Origin: Nonomuraea fuscirosea
Lineage (GTDB): Bacteria > Actinomycetota > Actinomycetes > Streptosporangiales > Streptosporangiaceae
DNA length: 64,000 nucleotides
Direction: 5' to 3'
Assembly: GCF_003001935.1 (NCBI RefSeq)
Contig: NZ_PVNG01000010.1
Location: forward strand, 124,001 to 188,000
In this document: positions 14,365 through 23,698 of the stretch, piece by piece
How the letters are laid out: each line of letters begins with the position of its first letter
Numbering within the stretch: the stretch's first letter is position 1
Made by a program: the position numbers and the translations under genes
The notes under the pieces: generated by a model
What the model was told of the DNA's origin: nothing
What the model saw: the letters and a program-made list of their open reading frames with translations, nothing else
The model's database searches: none

Positions 14365-16656
14365 ATGGGGAACGGGTATGTCGGCGCGCGGACGCCACGC
14401 AGGGAAGACGCCCGGCTGCTGACGGGAAAGAGCAGATACGTCGCCTCCGTACGCCTGCCGGGCATGGCGTACGCGCACGTGGTCCGCAGCCCCGTCGCGC
14501 ACGGCCGGCTGCTCGGCTGCGACACCAAGGCGGCGCGGGCCGTCGAGGGCGTGCTCGACGTCATCCTCCCCGCTGACGCCGCCGGCCTGCGCCTGCCCTG
14601 CGTGAACGTGATGCCGGGCCAGCTGATGACGTCCTACCCGGTGCTGGACGACGCCGTCAGATACGTGGGCCAGCCGCTCGCCGTGGTGGTCGCCGAGACG
14701 CCGCAGGCCGCCAGGGACGCCGCCGACCTGCTCGACCTGGACCTCGACGAGCTGCCCGCCGTGGTCGGCGCCGAGCGGGCGCTGTCCGATGACGCGCCGC
14801 TGCTCCATCCCGATCTGGGGAGCAACGTGCTCTTCGACTTCGTCATGGGCGACGACGACTGCGCGGCCGCCGTGGAGGGGGCCGAGCACGTCGTCGAGAT
14901 GACCTTCAGGATGGGCCGGGTCTCGCCGTACCCGCTGGAGCCGCGCGGCGTGGTGGCCTCCTACGCCTCCTACGCCGGCGACGAGCTGACCGTGCACCTG
15001 TCCTCCCAGGCGCCGCACCACGCCCGCGAGCATCTGGCCGAGGCGCTCGGGCTGTCCCACGACCGGGTCCGCGTCGTCAGCCGCGACACCGGAGGCGGGT
15101 TCGGCGCCAAGGAGCACCTCTACCCGGACGAGACGCTCGCCTGCCTGGCCGCGATCCGGCTGGGCCGGCCGGTGAGCTGGTCGGAGCCGCCGGGCGACCG
15201 GTTGTTCGCCACGCTGCCCGCCCGGCAGGCCGTGCACAGGGGGCGGCTCGCGCTCGACGGCGACGGGCGCTTCGTGGCCATGGACGTGGACGTGCTCGGC
15301 GACCTCGGCGCCCATCCGTCGAACGTGGGCGGCTCGACGTTCGCGGTCACCGCCACGCTGCTGCCGGGACCGTACCGGTTCGACCGGTTCGCCGTACGGG
15401 TGCGCGGCGTCGTCACCACGACCACGCCGACCGGCTCCTACCGCGGCTTCGGTCAGCCGGAAGCGGCCCTGACCAGGGAGCGGCTGATCGACGAGGCGGC
15501 CCGCAGGCTCGGCCTGGACCCGGTCGAGCTGCGGCTGCGCAACATGCTGCGGCCGGACGAGCTGCCGTACACGACGCGTGTCTTCCAGACCTACGACTCC
15601 GGCGACTACCCGCGCGCCCTGCGCACGCTGCGCGACCTGGTCCGGCCGGTCGAGAAGGACGACGGGCGCAGGCGCGGCGTGGGCTACTCCTGTCACGTGG
15701 AGAGCACCGGCATGGGGCCGTCGATGGACATGAAGGCCATCAACGCGGCGGCGGGCGGCTACGAGACGGCGATCCTGCGGATGGAGCAGGACGGGTCCGT
15801 GGTGGTGTCGTCCGGGGTGGTCTCGATGGGACAGGGGATCGAGACGGCGCTGGCCCAGATCGCGGCCGACCGGGTGGGGGTGCCCATCGAGCGGGTGCGG
15901 GTGGTGCTGGGGGACACGGCGACGACGCCGTACTCGTCGATCGGGGCGGTCGCCAGCCGTTCGCTGGCGGTCGGCGGCGGCGCGCTCGTACGGGCCGCCG
16001 TCCGGCTGCGGGACCGGCTGCTGGCCCTGGCCGCGCACCGGCTGGAGGCCGACGCCGGCGACCTGGAGATCGCCGACGGTTCCGTACGTGTGCAGGGCGA
16101 TCCGCGGGCGTCGCTGACGCTGCGCGACCTGGCCACCTCGGCCTGGCGCGGCTGGGACCTGCCCGAGGGGTTCGCGCCCGGCCTTGAGGAACGGGTCAGC
16201 TACGACCCGGAGGGCTACACGTTCGCGTACGGGGCCCACGCGGCGGCCGTGGCCGTCGATCCCGAGACCGGGGCGGTCGAGGTGGAGCGTTACTGGGTGG
16301 TCAACGACGCCGGCGTGCTGGTCAACCCCACCGTGGTGGAGGGGCAGCTCACGGGCGGCGTGGCCCAGGGCATCGGCCAGGCGCTGACCGAGGAGATCGG
16401 CTACACCGACGACGGGCAGCCGATCGCCGAGTACCTGCCGCCGACCACGCGGGAGGTGCCCGGCATCGAGGTCGTGCTGATGGAGACGCCGTCGCCGCTC
16501 ACCCCCGGCGGGATGAAGGGCGTCGGCGAGGCCGGCACGATCGGGCCGCCGGCCGCCATCGCGAACGCGGTGGCCGCCGCGCTGCCGGAGATCGCCGCCC
16601 AGGTCACCGACGTCCCTCTGACGCCGGCCGTCGTGTGGTCCCTGCTGCGGGCCTGA
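14365..16656 (+). CDS. xanthine dehydrogenase/aldehyde oxidase family molybdenum-binding subunit (stand-alone)
   Basis: A 763-residue large subunit of the xanthine oxidase family of molybdenum hydroxylases. The N-terminal hammerhead domain (residues about 15-130) is followed by the molybdopterin-binding domain with DTGGGFGAKEHLYPDE, GSYRGFGQPEA, SMGQGIETALAQ and, near the end, GGMKGVGEAGTIGP, whose E722 is the catalytic base. The AYRCSFR loop of CO dehydrogenase is absent, so it is an aldehyde or purine-type hydroxylase, not CODH. No FAD or 2Fe-2S subunit gene is adjacent on either side, so it must borrow partners from elsewhere or use another electron acceptor. Confidence 0.9.
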   Translation: MGNGYVGARTPRREDARLLTGKSRYVASVRLPGMAYAHVVRSPVAHGRLLGCDTKAARAVEGVLDVILPADAAGLRLPCVNVMPGQLMTSYPVLDDAVRYVGQPLAVVVAETPQAARDAADLLDLDLDELPAVVGAERALSDDAPLLHPDLGSNVLFDFVMGDDDCAAAVEGAEHVVEMTFRMGRVSPYPLEPRGVVASYASYAGDELTVHLSSQAPHHAREHLAEALGLSHDRVRVVSRDTGGGFGAKEHLYPDETLACLAAIRLGRPVSWSEPPGDRLFATLPARQAVHRGRLALDGDGRFVAMDVDVLGDLGAHPSNVGGSTFAVTATLLPGPYRFDRFAVRVRGVVTTTTPTGSYRGFGQPEAALTRERLIDEAARRLGLDPVELRLRNMLRPDELPYTTRVFQTYDSGDYPRALRTLRDLVRPVEKDDGRRRGVGYSCHVESTGMGPSMDMKAINAAAGGYETAILRMEQDGSVVVSSGVVSMGQGIETALAQIAADRVGVPIERVRVVLGDTATTPYSSIGAVASRSLAVGGGALVRAAVRLRDRLLALAAHRLEADAGDLEIADGSVRVQGDPRASLTLRDLATSAWRGWDLPEGFAPGLEERVSYDPEGYTFAYGAHAAAVAVDPETGAVEVERYWVVNDAGVLVNPTVVEGQLTGGVAQGIGQALTEEIGYTDDGQPIAEYLPPTTREVPGIEVVLMETPSPLTPGGMKGVGEAGTIGPPAAIANAVAAALPEIAAQVTDVPLTPAVVWSLLRA

Positions 16657-16666
16657 CACCGCCGGA

Positions 16667-16726
16667 GTGCGGCGCTCCGGCGGCGGGGTTCGTGCTGTGC
16701 GGCGCTCCGGCCGCGGTGCTCGTGGC
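16667..16726. repeat. 30-bp tandem repeat between convergent genes
   Basis: Two 30-bp units, 16667-16696 and 16697-16726, both beginning GTGCGGCGCTCCGGC, are identical at 25 of 30 positions; a partial third unit starts GTGCG at 16727. They lie between the xanthine-dehydrogenase-type gene stop and a facing small ORF. Confidence 0.8.
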
Positions 16727-16737
16727 GTGCGTTCTTG

Positions 16738-16896
16738 TCATGCCGGCCCGCTCGGGCCGATGAGATCTTCGATGGCCTTGCCCGACTCGAACAGCGCCTG
16801 CTCCAGGGCCTTGCGGCCGGCGGGCACGGGCTCGTCGGGGCGGCGGCGTTCGCGTTCGCCGTCGGTCTTGGGCTTGTACTCGTCAGGACTGCTCAT
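16738..16896 (-). CDS. small hydrophilic hypothetical protein
   Basis: A possible 52-residue ORF rich in Glu/Lys/Arg/Pro (MSSPDEYKPKTDGERERRRP, then ALEQALFESGKAIEDLIG) that would give a disordered N-terminus and one amphipathic helix. The sequence has plausible codon usage and faces the xanthine-dehydrogenase-type gene. No strong ribosome binding site is visible. No function can be assigned. Confidence 0.45.
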   Translation of the reverse strand: MSSPDEYKPKTDGERERRRPDEPVPAGRKALEQALFESGKAIEDLIGPSGPA

Positions 16897-17091
16897 GCGG
16901 GAGTCAGTACCCGGCCCGGCGCGGCCGTTTCGAGCGACTGGCAAAACAATGGCGATTTCTCGCCGAAGAATCGACCCGGAACGGCCTTCCGTACGTACAG
17001 GTTTCGACGGCGATGTACGACAACCCCGGGGCAGGTCCTCTTGTTAAGCGAAACGCGCATCCGTTGCCCATCGGCACAGGAGACAGATGCC

Positions 17092-17559
17092 ATGACCAGG
17101 CTGCGACCGACTCGCCGGAGCAGGATGCGGCACGCGTGGCCGCTGCACGACGACGTCAGGACAGTGGGCCGGGCGCGAGCTGCCATTCGCACGGAATTAT
17201 CGCAACTCTCCCTTTCTTCCGAGGTCGTGGACGACGCCGTTCTCATGGTGAGCGAATTGATCACCAATGCCCTCATGTACGGCGCCGAGCCGTACGAACT
17301 CGGGCTGCACGTGGACGCCAGAGAGATCATGTGCGTGGTCGTGGACAGCAGCCCGCTGCTGCCCGCCCAGGCGCCCCACGACCTCGCGGCCGAGCACGGA
17401 CGCGGTCTGCGCATCATCGCCAGGCTCTCCGACGGCTTCTACGGCTGCCACCCCCAGCGCTACGTCACCCGGCCCGACCTCGTCGGCAAGGCCACCTGGT
17501 TCGCGCTGCCGCGCCGGGGCGCGGCGGGCAACGTCGTGCCGATCAGAGCCGGGGTCTGA
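17092..17559 (+). CDS. ATP-binding anti-sigma-factor-like protein (HATPase_c_2)
   Basis: A 155-residue GHKL ATPase of the RsbW/SpoIIAB-like group that is very abundant in filamentous actinomycetes. The N-box is DDAVLMVSELITNALMYG and the G-box region is EHGRGLRIIARLSDG. The basic N-terminus (TRLRPTRRSRMRHAWPLHDD) is followed directly by the kinase fold with no sensor domain. CAGGAGACA precedes the ATG by 7 bp. Such proteins usually bind a sigma factor or phosphorylate an antagonist; no partner gene is adjacent. Confidence 0.85.
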   Translation: MTRLRPTRRSRMRHAWPLHDDVRTVGRARAAIRTELSQLSLSSEVVDDAVLMVSELITNALMYGAEPYELGLHVDAREIMCVVVDSSPLLPAQAPHDLAAEHGRGLRIIARLSDGFYGCHPQRYVTRPDLVGKATWFALPRRGAAGNVVPIRAGV

Positions 17560-17578
17560 CGTCTTCCCGGGCCACTGA

Positions 17579-18961
17579 TCAGGCCCGGCGCGTCGTCCCC
17601 ACCGTGACCAGGACCAGCAGGCCCGCCAGGACGCCGGTGGCCGCGCTGACCCGGTAGACGTCGTCGAGCGCCGCGTACGCCGGCCCGCCGCCCTGGTAGA
17701 CGATGCCGAGCACCGCGATGCCGAGCGCGTACCCGAGCTGCCTGACCGTGTTCACGGTGCCGGCCGCCATGCCCGCGCGCATGGCCGGGGCGTGGGCCAT
17801 GGCGGCGGAGCTGAGCGCGGGGACGGCCAGCCCGACGCCCACGCCCACGACGATCAGGCCCGGCGTCAGCGCCGGCCAGTCCGACCGGGCGTCGAGCAGG
17901 CCCTGGAGGAACGAGCCCGCGCCGATCAGCAGCAGCCCGCCGCCGAGCGCGGCGCGCGGCGTCAGCCGGGGCAGCAGCCGGGAGGCGGCCACGGAGGTCA
18001 CCAGCGAAGTGGCGGCCATCGGCGACAGCGCCAGCCCCGCCATCACCGGGCCGAGCCGCAGGTCCTGCTGCAGCCAGAGTGAGGTGAAGGCCAGGCAGGC
18101 GAACGCGGCCGGCATGAGCAGCCCGGCTCCCGCCATGATCCCGCTGAACGACCGGTCGGCGAACAGGCGCAGGTCCAGCATGGGGTTCGCGCCGCGCGTC
18201 TCGACGACGAGGAAGACGAAGAAGGCCACCGCCGCCGCGCCGAGCGGCACCAGCGTCCGCGCCGCCGTCCAGCCGTGCTCGCCGGCCTCGATCAGCCCGT
18301 ACGTGAGCCCGCCGGCCGCCAGCGTGAACGTGGCCATGCCGGCCCAGTCGAGTCTGGCCCCGCCGGGCAGGCGCGACTCCTCCACGCCGCGCACGGTCAG
18401 CCAGCCGGCGACCAGCGTGATGGGCAGGTTCACCAGGAAGATGGCCCGCCAGTGCAGGTGCTCGGTGAGCAGGCCGCCGAGCACGGGCGCGACGGCCGCG
18501 GCGGCTCCGTTCACGCCGCCCCACACGCCGAACGCGATACCGCGCCGCCTGCCGTGATAGGTGGCGCTGATGAGGGCGAGGGTGGTGGCCATCATGGCCG
18601 CGGCCGCCGCGCCCTGCACCACGCGGGCCGCCAGCAGCACGCCGCCGGAGGGGGCCAGCCCGCAGGCCAGCGAGGCCAGCGCGAACACCGCCAGCGCCGA
18701 CAGGTACACCTTGCGCCGCCCCGTGTGGTCGGCGAACGACCCGGCGGCCAGCAGCAGGGCGGCCAGGGCCAGCGCGTACCCGTCGAGCAGCCACTGCGTG
18801 CCGGTGAAGGACATGCCGAGGTCGGCGGTGATGTCGGGCAGGGCGACCATGACGATGGTGACGTCCACGAGGAGCATGAAGGCGCCCAGGCAGGCGGCCA
18901 CCAGAGGCGACCACGAGGTGGTCGCGGTCTCGGGGATCCGGGTTTGGGTCATGGCGACCAC
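17579..18961 (-). CDS. DHA2-type MFS multidrug exporter (14 TMS)
   Basis: A 460-residue major facilitator transporter of the drug:H+ antiporter-2 family. Motif A appears as GSFADHTGRRKVYLSAL near residue 74-90, and motif D1 (LVDVTIVMVALPDI) sits in the first transmembrane segment. Fourteen hydrophobic segments are predicted. The annotated frame opens MVAMTQTR; the ATG at 18952 (MTQTR) is an alternative. It is divergent from a Lrp-type regulator with 73 bp between, the classic arrangement for ligand-controlled efflux. Exported compound unknown. Confidence 0.9.
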   Translation of the reverse strand: MVAMTQTRIPETATTSWSPLVAACLGAFMLLVDVTIVMVALPDITADLGMSFTGTQWLLDGYALALAALLLAAGSFADHTGRRKVYLSALAVFALASLACGLAPSGGVLLAARVVQGAAAAAMMATTLALISATYHGRRRGIAFGVWGGVNGAAAAVAPVLGGLLTEHLHWRAIFLVNLPITLVAGWLTVRGVEESRLPGGARLDWAGMATFTLAAGGLTYGLIEAGEHGWTAARTLVPLGAAAVAFFVFLVVETRGANPMLDLRLFADRSFSGIMAGAGLLMPAAFACLAFTSLWLQQDLRLGPVMAGLALSPMAATSLVTSVAASRLLPRLTPRAALGGGLLLIGAGSFLQGLLDARSDWPALTPGLIVVGVGVGLAVPALSSAAMAHAPAMRAGMAAGTVNTVRQLGYALGIAVLGIVYQGGGPAYAALDDVYRVSAATGVLAGLLVLVTVGTTRRA

Positions 18962-19034
18962 AGTGCGGCCCGGGTGCGGGTTCCCGCCAGCGATGAGACC
19001 GGTTCTGCAGATTATCCGTACGAGCTAGCCTGTG

Positions 19035-20018
19035 ATGATGGAAATCCTTGAGCTGGACGACGTCGATCGTGGGCTGATGCACGCGCTCCAGGTGGACGGG
19101 CGGGCCTCGTTCAACCGCATCGCGGAGGTGCTCGGGGTGTCCGACCAGCGAGTGGCGCGCCGCTACCGCCGGCTGCGCTCCAGTGGCATGTTGCGGGTGG
19201 TCGGCGTCGTGGACGGGCGGCGGCTCGGCTACGAGTCGTGGGCGATCAGGCTGCGCTGCACCCCCGACGCGGCGGTGTCGATCGCCGAGGCGCTCGCGCG
19301 GCGCTCCGACACGTCCTGGGTGCACCTGCTGTCCGGCGGCACGGAGATCTCCAGCGGCACGCTGCACCGCACCGCCAAGGAACGCGAGTCGCTGCTGCTC
19401 GACAAACTGGCGCGGACCAACCGCGTGCTGTCGGTGTCGGCGCACCGCACCCTGCACACGTTCGTGGGCGGCCGGATCGGCTGGTCGGGGCTGGCCGTGC
19501 TCGCCCCCGACCAGGTGGCGCACCTGGCGGCGGACCGGATCAACGGGCCGCGCGGCGACGGCGAACGGCTCACGCTCGGGCCCGGCGACCAGGCGATGGT
19601 GGACGCGCTGTCCCGCGACGGGCGGGCCGGCTACGCCGACCTGGCGGCGGTGACGGGCTGGTCGGAGTCGACGGTCAAGCGCCGGATGGACCAGCTCTGC
19701 GCGGCGGGCGCCCTCTTCTTCGACATGGACGTGCTGCCCACGCTGCTCGGCTACCAGGTGGAGGCCCAGCTGTGGATGTCGGTGCCGCCGGCCGAGCTCG
19801 ACGCGACCGGGCGGGCGCTGGCGGAGCACCCGGAGGTGGCGTTCGCGGGCGCGACGACCGGGCCGACCAACCTGACGGTCAGCATCGTCTGCCGCGACGA
19901 CACCGCGCTCTACCGCTACCTGACCGACAGCGTGGGCGCGCTGCCCGCCATCCGGCACATCGAGACGGGGCCGATCATCAGGACGATGAAGCGGGCGGGG
20001 GCGGTCCTGCCGGGGTGA
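19035..20018 (+). CDS. double-length Lrp/AsnC family regulator
   Basis: About 327 residues built as two Lrp/AsnC units in tandem. The first winged helix starts LDDVDRGLMHALQVDGRASFNRIAEVLGVSDQRVARRYRRL, and the second, at about residue 185, reads DQAMVDALSRDGRAGYADLAAVTGWSESTVKRRMDQL. Each is followed by a RAM-like ligand-binding segment. It is divergent from the MFS exporter and presumably controls it. The start is one of several clustered ATGs at 19035-19041. The stop codon lies within a 19-bp tandem duplication. Confidence 0.88.
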   Translation: MMEILELDDVDRGLMHALQVDGRASFNRIAEVLGVSDQRVARRYRRLRSSGMLRVVGVVDGRRLGYESWAIRLRCTPDAAVSIAEALARRSDTSWVHLLSGGTEISSGTLHRTAKERESLLLDKLARTNRVLSVSAHRTLHTFVGGRIGWSGLAVLAPDQVAHLAADRINGPRGDGERLTLGPGDQAMVDALSRDGRAGYADLAAVTGWSESTVKRRMDQLCAAGALFFDMDVLPTLLGYQVEAQLWMSVPPAELDATGRALAEHPEVAFAGATTGPTNLTVSIVCRDDTALYRYLTDSVGALPAIRHIETGPIIRTMKRAGAVLPG

Positions 20019-20031
20019 GGGGGTCCTGCCG
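20003..20031. repeat. duplicated 3' end of the Lrp-type gene
   Basis: GGTCCTGCCG occurs at 20003-20012 and 20022-20031, 19 bp apart, bracketing the TGA at 20016-20018. The flanking bases are also partly shared, so about 19 bp around the stop codon appear duplicated. Confidence 0.65.
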
Positions 20032-20117
20032 GTGTGCCGAGGTAGGGCCGGCGCCACCACGAGATGGGCGGAGCGCGGGATGGGGCTCGAACGCCGCGAT
20101 CCCTAGCGTTTCGTGTC

Positions 20118-21374
20118 ATGAAGACCTCCATGAAGACCCGGCTGCTCGCCCTCGCCTGCGCCGGGCTCGTCCTGGCCACCGCGACCGCTCCGGCCGCACT
20201 GGCCGCGACCGGGACGTCCTCCGCCACGCCGTCCGCCCTGTCGTCCGGGACGTCGTCCGGGACGGTGATCGCGGACGGCAGGGGCTCGGTCGTCTCCGCC
20301 GAGTTGCTGGCGCGCCTGTCGGCTGCCCAGGTCAAGGCCACGCTCACCGAGCGCGGCTACCCCGTGCCGCCCCGGCCGCAGGGCGCCGACCTGTACGCGG
20401 TCGTCTACCGCACCGTCGCCGTGGACGGGACGCCCACCACGGCCAGCGGCGTCGTCGCCCTGCCCGCCAGGTCCAGGCGAGGACTGTGGACGGTCAGCTA
20501 CGAGCACGGCACCCTGGCCACCAAGGCGTACGCCGGCTCGGTGTCCGACGGCGACGGGCGGGCGGTGCCGCTGATGTTCGCCGCCGCCGGATTCGCCGGG
20601 ATCGCCCCCGACTATCTCGGGCTCGGGACGGGGCCGGGGTTCCACCCGTACATGGACGCGGCCACCGAGGCGTCGGCCTCGGCCGACCTGCTGCGGGCGG
20701 CCGGGGAACTGGCTCGGCGGCAGGGGCGCACGCTGAGCGGCGACGTGCTGGTGACCGGGTTCTCGCAGGGCGGGCACGCGGCCATGGCGCTGAGCAAGGC
20801 GCTGCGTGAGGATTCCGGGTACCGGCTGCGCGGCGTCGCGCCGATCGCGGGGCCGTACCACGTGCGCAGGGCCGAGATGCCCGCGCTGCTCCAGGGCCGG
20901 CTCGACCCCCACGTCGCCACCTACTATCTCGCGTACTGGACCGTCTCGATGAACCGGCTGCACCACCTGTACGACTCCCCGTCGGAGGCGTTCCGCGACC
21001 CGGGCGTGGAGCGGCTGTTCGACGGGCAGCACGGCTTCGACGAGATCGTGGCCGGGCTGCCCGCCTCGCACCGCGACCTCCTCACCGACGCCTACCTCAA
21101 GCGCGTGGCCCAGCCGTCCGGCTCGCTGCTCAAGGCGATGGTGGACAACGACGCCACCTGCGCCGGCTGGCGGCCCGGCGTGCCCGTCCGCCTCTACGCC
21201 GGGCGCGGCGACAGGGAAGTGGTCATCGCCAACTCCCGCCTCTGCCTGAAGGAGCTGAAGGCGAGCGGCGTGAAGGCGACGCTCACCGATGTCGGGAACG
21301 TGGACCACATGACCTCGCCGCTCCGCGCCATGCCGCGGATACTCGACTGGTTCACCGGCCTGCGCGGCGCGTGA
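20118..21374 (+). CDS. secreted alpha/beta hydrolase, lipase family
   Basis: A 418-residue exported hydrolase. The N-terminus has a Sec signal (MKTSMKTRLLALACAGLVLA, cleavage probably after LAA near residue 30) and a Ser/Thr-rich linker (about 31-50). The nucleophile elbow is GFSQGG with S216; D in the GRGDREVV segment and H in GNVDHM near the C-terminus are the likely other triad members. The fold and spacing resemble secretory lipases and esterases. It is followed after 10 bp by a secreted polysaccharide lyase on the same strand, so the two may form an extracellular degradation unit. Confidence 0.85.
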   Translation: MKTSMKTRLLALACAGLVLATATAPAALAATGTSSATPSALSSGTSSGTVIADGRGSVVSAELLARLSAAQVKATLTERGYPVPPRPQGADLYAVVYRTVAVDGTPTTASGVVALPARSRRGLWTVSYEHGTLATKAYAGSVSDGDGRAVPLMFAAAGFAGIAPDYLGLGTGPGFHPYMDAATEASASADLLRAAGELARRQGRTLSGDVLVTGFSQGGHAAMALSKALREDSGYRLRGVAPIAGPYHVRRAEMPALLQGRLDPHVATYYLAYWTVSMNRLHHLYDSPSEAFRDPGVERLFDGQHGFDEIVAGLPASHRDLLTDAYLKRVAQPSGSLLKAMVDNDATCAGWRPGVPVRLYAGRGDREVVIANSRLCLKELKASGVKATLTDVGNVDHMTSPLRAMPRILDWFTGLRGA

Positions 21375-21384
21375 TAATCGAGGC

Positions 21385-23595
21385 GTGCCGCTGCCATCCA
21401 GGCGATCGTTCCTCCGGCTCGGCGGCGTGGGCGCGGCGGGGACGCTGGGGGCTCTGACGCCCGCGCGGGCCGCGCACACGCCGGACGACACCTTCACTCT
21501 GTTGCGCCGTCGCTGGCGGGAGGTGGTGACGGGGCCTCCGGGCGATCCGGGTGCGCGGCCGTATCGTGAACTGGCGCGGGCCGCCGCCCGCTACCGCGAC
21601 ACGATGGCGCCCGGGCCTTCCTGGCTCTGGCCGGACGAGCGGTTCCCCTCGTTCGCGGCGACGCCGCGGCGGCTGCGGGTCATGGCGCGGGCGTACGCGC
21701 TGGACCCGCGTCCCGAGCTGGCCAGGGCGGTCGCCGAGGGCGTGCGTCACTACGTGCGGCACGTGTACGCGGCCGGCGCCGAGGCCACGGGCAACTGGTG
21801 GCACTGGCAGATCGGCGTGCCGAAGGCGCTGCTCGACGCGGCCGTGCTCACCGGGCAGGCGGACACCGAGCTTCTGGACGCGGTCGATCACTTCGTCCCG
21901 CTGAGCCGGCTCGCCGCCTACAGCGGCACCAGCACCGGCGCCAACCGGGTGGATCTGTGCCTGGTGACGCTGCTGCGGGCCATGCTCGACGACGACCACG
22001 ACCGGGCGCGGGCCGCCGTCGCCGCGCTGGCCCCGGTGTTCCCGACGGTCTCCGACGGTGACGGGTTCTACCGCGACGGGTCGTTCGTCCAGCACTCCTC
22101 CGTGCCCTACCAGGGCGCCTACGGGGTGACGCTGCTGTCGGGGCTGGCCACGCTGTACGCGCTGCTGCGCGGATCGCCGTGGGAGATCGCCGACACGAGG
22201 GTGTTCGACACGGTCGAGCGGTCGTTCGCCCCCTTCGTCCGCGACGGCGCCTGCATGGACCTCGTCCGCGGCCGGTCGGTCGGCAGGAGGGCGTTCGGCG
22301 ACCACGAGAGCGGGCGGGCCGTCGCGGCCGCGGTGCTGCTGCTGGGGGAGAGCGCGCCGGCCGGCCCGCGGGCGCGCTGGCAGGCGATGGTGAAGGGCTG
22401 GGCGGTACGCGGCACGTCCCGGCCGATGCTGGAGCACGCCGATCCCGCGCTGCACGCCCGCCTGACGGCGGTCATGGACGACGACGCCGTGCCCGCGGCG
22501 CCCGAGCCGCTCGGGCACCGGCTGCTGCCCATGAGCGCCAGAGCCGTGCACCGGACGCCGGGCTGGTGTGCCGCGCTCAGCATGGCCTCGCACCGGATCG
22601 GCCACTACGAGCACGGCAACGGCGAGAACCTCCGCGGCTGGCACACCGGCTCGGGGATGCTCTACTGGTGGGCCGAGGGTTCGGGCGACCAGTACTCCGA
22701 CGCGTTCTGGCCGACCGTGGACCCCTACCGGCTGCCGGGCACGACCGTCTCCACCCGGCGGCTGCCCGACGGGGCCGGAGCGGCGTGGGGCGACACCCGT
22801 ACGCCGTGGCGGTGGGTGGGCGGGGCGAGCGACGGCACGTACGCGGCCGTCGGCCAGCACCTGAGCGGCCTGGAGAGCACGATGGAGGCGTTCAAGTCGT
22901 GGTTCTTCCTCGACGACGCCGTCGTGTGCCTGGGTGGGGGCATCACGGCCGACGACGGTGTGGCCGTCGAGACGATCGTGGACAACCGCAGGACGGGTGC
23001 GGCGCTCACCACGGGGGAGGGATGGGCGCACGTCGAGGGACACGGCGGTTACCTCGTGCCGTCCCCGCAGGTCCTGCACACGCTGCGGGACCGCCGCGCG
23101 GGTGGCGGGGTGAGCGGGGACCGTGCGGGCGGCGGCTTGAGCAGGGACTATGTGACGCTCTGGTTGGATCACGGCGTCGATCCGCGCGGGGCCGGTTACG
23201 CCTACACGCTCCTGCCCGGTGCGACGAGGGGGGAGACCCGCTTACGCGCCGCCGATCCCGGACGGGTGCGCGTGCTGGCCAACACCGCCCGGGTGCAGGC
23301 CGTGCACGTGCCCGCGCTGGGGCTGACGGCGGCCTGCTTCTGGAACGCGGGCACCGCCGGCGGCCTGACCGTCTCGGCCCCGTGCGCGGTGCTGCTGCGC
23401 GAGCGGCCCGGCGGGAACGCCACCGTGACCGTCGCCGACCCCCGCCGCGACCTCGGCGAACTGTCCGTCACGCTGCCGCGTCCCGTCGCCGGGGTGCTGG
23501 AAGGGGACGCGGTCGCGGTCGAGGGCGGGCTCAGGTTCGGACGGCTGCACGACCGTGAGGGCGCCTCCGTGACGGTCGGCGTGCGGCTCGGATGA
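21385..23595 (+). CDS. polysaccharide lyase family 8 (hyaluronate/chondroitin/xanthan lyase type), Tat-exported
   Basis: A 736-residue secreted lyase that cleaves uronic-acid glycosidic bonds by beta-elimination. A twin-arginine signal (SRRSFLRLGG) is followed by an Ala-rich cleavage site near residue 30. The alpha/alpha toroid carries NWWHWQIG at 137-144, N187 in TGANR, H237 and Y246 in VQHSSVPYQGAYG, and E414 in GNGENLRGWH, matching the catalytic Asn-His-Tyr-Glu layout of family 8. The C-terminal third is beta-sandwich-rich. The true substrate (hyaluronan, chondroitin or xanthan) is not decided by these motifs. It starts 10 bp after the lipase gene. Confidence 0.9.
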   Translation: MPLPSRRSFLRLGGVGAAGTLGALTPARAAHTPDDTFTLLRRRWREVVTGPPGDPGARPYRELARAAARYRDTMAPGPSWLWPDERFPSFAATPRRLRVMARAYALDPRPELARAVAEGVRHYVRHVYAAGAEATGNWWHWQIGVPKALLDAAVLTGQADTELLDAVDHFVPLSRLAAYSGTSTGANRVDLCLVTLLRAMLDDDHDRARAAVAALAPVFPTVSDGDGFYRDGSFVQHSSVPYQGAYGVTLLSGLATLYALLRGSPWEIADTRVFDTVERSFAPFVRDGACMDLVRGRSVGRRAFGDHESGRAVAAAVLLLGESAPAGPRARWQAMVKGWAVRGTSRPMLEHADPALHARLTAVMDDDAVPAAPEPLGHRLLPMSARAVHRTPGWCAALSMASHRIGHYEHGNGENLRGWHTGSGMLYWWAEGSGDQYSDAFWPTVDPYRLPGTTVSTRRLPDGAGAAWGDTRTPWRWVGGASDGTYAAVGQHLSGLESTMEAFKSWFFLDDAVVCLGGGITADDGVAVETIVDNRRTGAALTTGEGWAHVEGHGGYLVPSPQVLHTLRDRRAGGGVSGDRAGGGLSRDYVTLWLDHGVDPRGAGYAYTLLPGATRGETRLRAADPGRVRVLANTARVQAVHVPALGLTAACFWNAGTAGGLTVSAPCAVLLRERPGGNATVTVADPRRDLGELSVTLPRPVAGVLEGDAVAVEGGLRFGRLHDREGASVTVGVRLG

Positions 23596-23645
23596 CGTCC
23601 CGTCTCGGTCCGGTGCGGGATGGCATCGCGGGTGGACGGTGTTGC

Positions 23646-23698
23646 GATGAGCGGGTAATGCGGGATGAGCGGGTACGGGCGGAGGACCGATGAGCGGG
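23646..23698. repeat. three GATGAGCGGG repeats leading into the patatin start
   Basis: GATGAGCGGG occurs at 23646, 23664 and 23689; the third contains the ATG of the patatin gene. The copies are 18 and 25 bp apart and the upstream ATGs are not in its frame. GGAGG at 23681 marks the real start. This is a 5'-end duplication analogous to the 3'-end repeats seen elsewhere in the window. Confidence 0.6.

Noticed and set aside
14365..16656. Assignment of the large molybdenum subunit as CO dehydrogenase CoxL
   Set aside because: The CODH active-site loop AYRCSFR is replaced by GSYRGFG and no CoxS or CoxM gene is adjacent.
14293..16659. 788-codon open frame antisense to the xanthine-dehydrogenase-type gene
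   Set aside because: No recognisable motifs and high Arg/His/Gly content; the opposite strand encodes a clear molybdenum hydroxylase.
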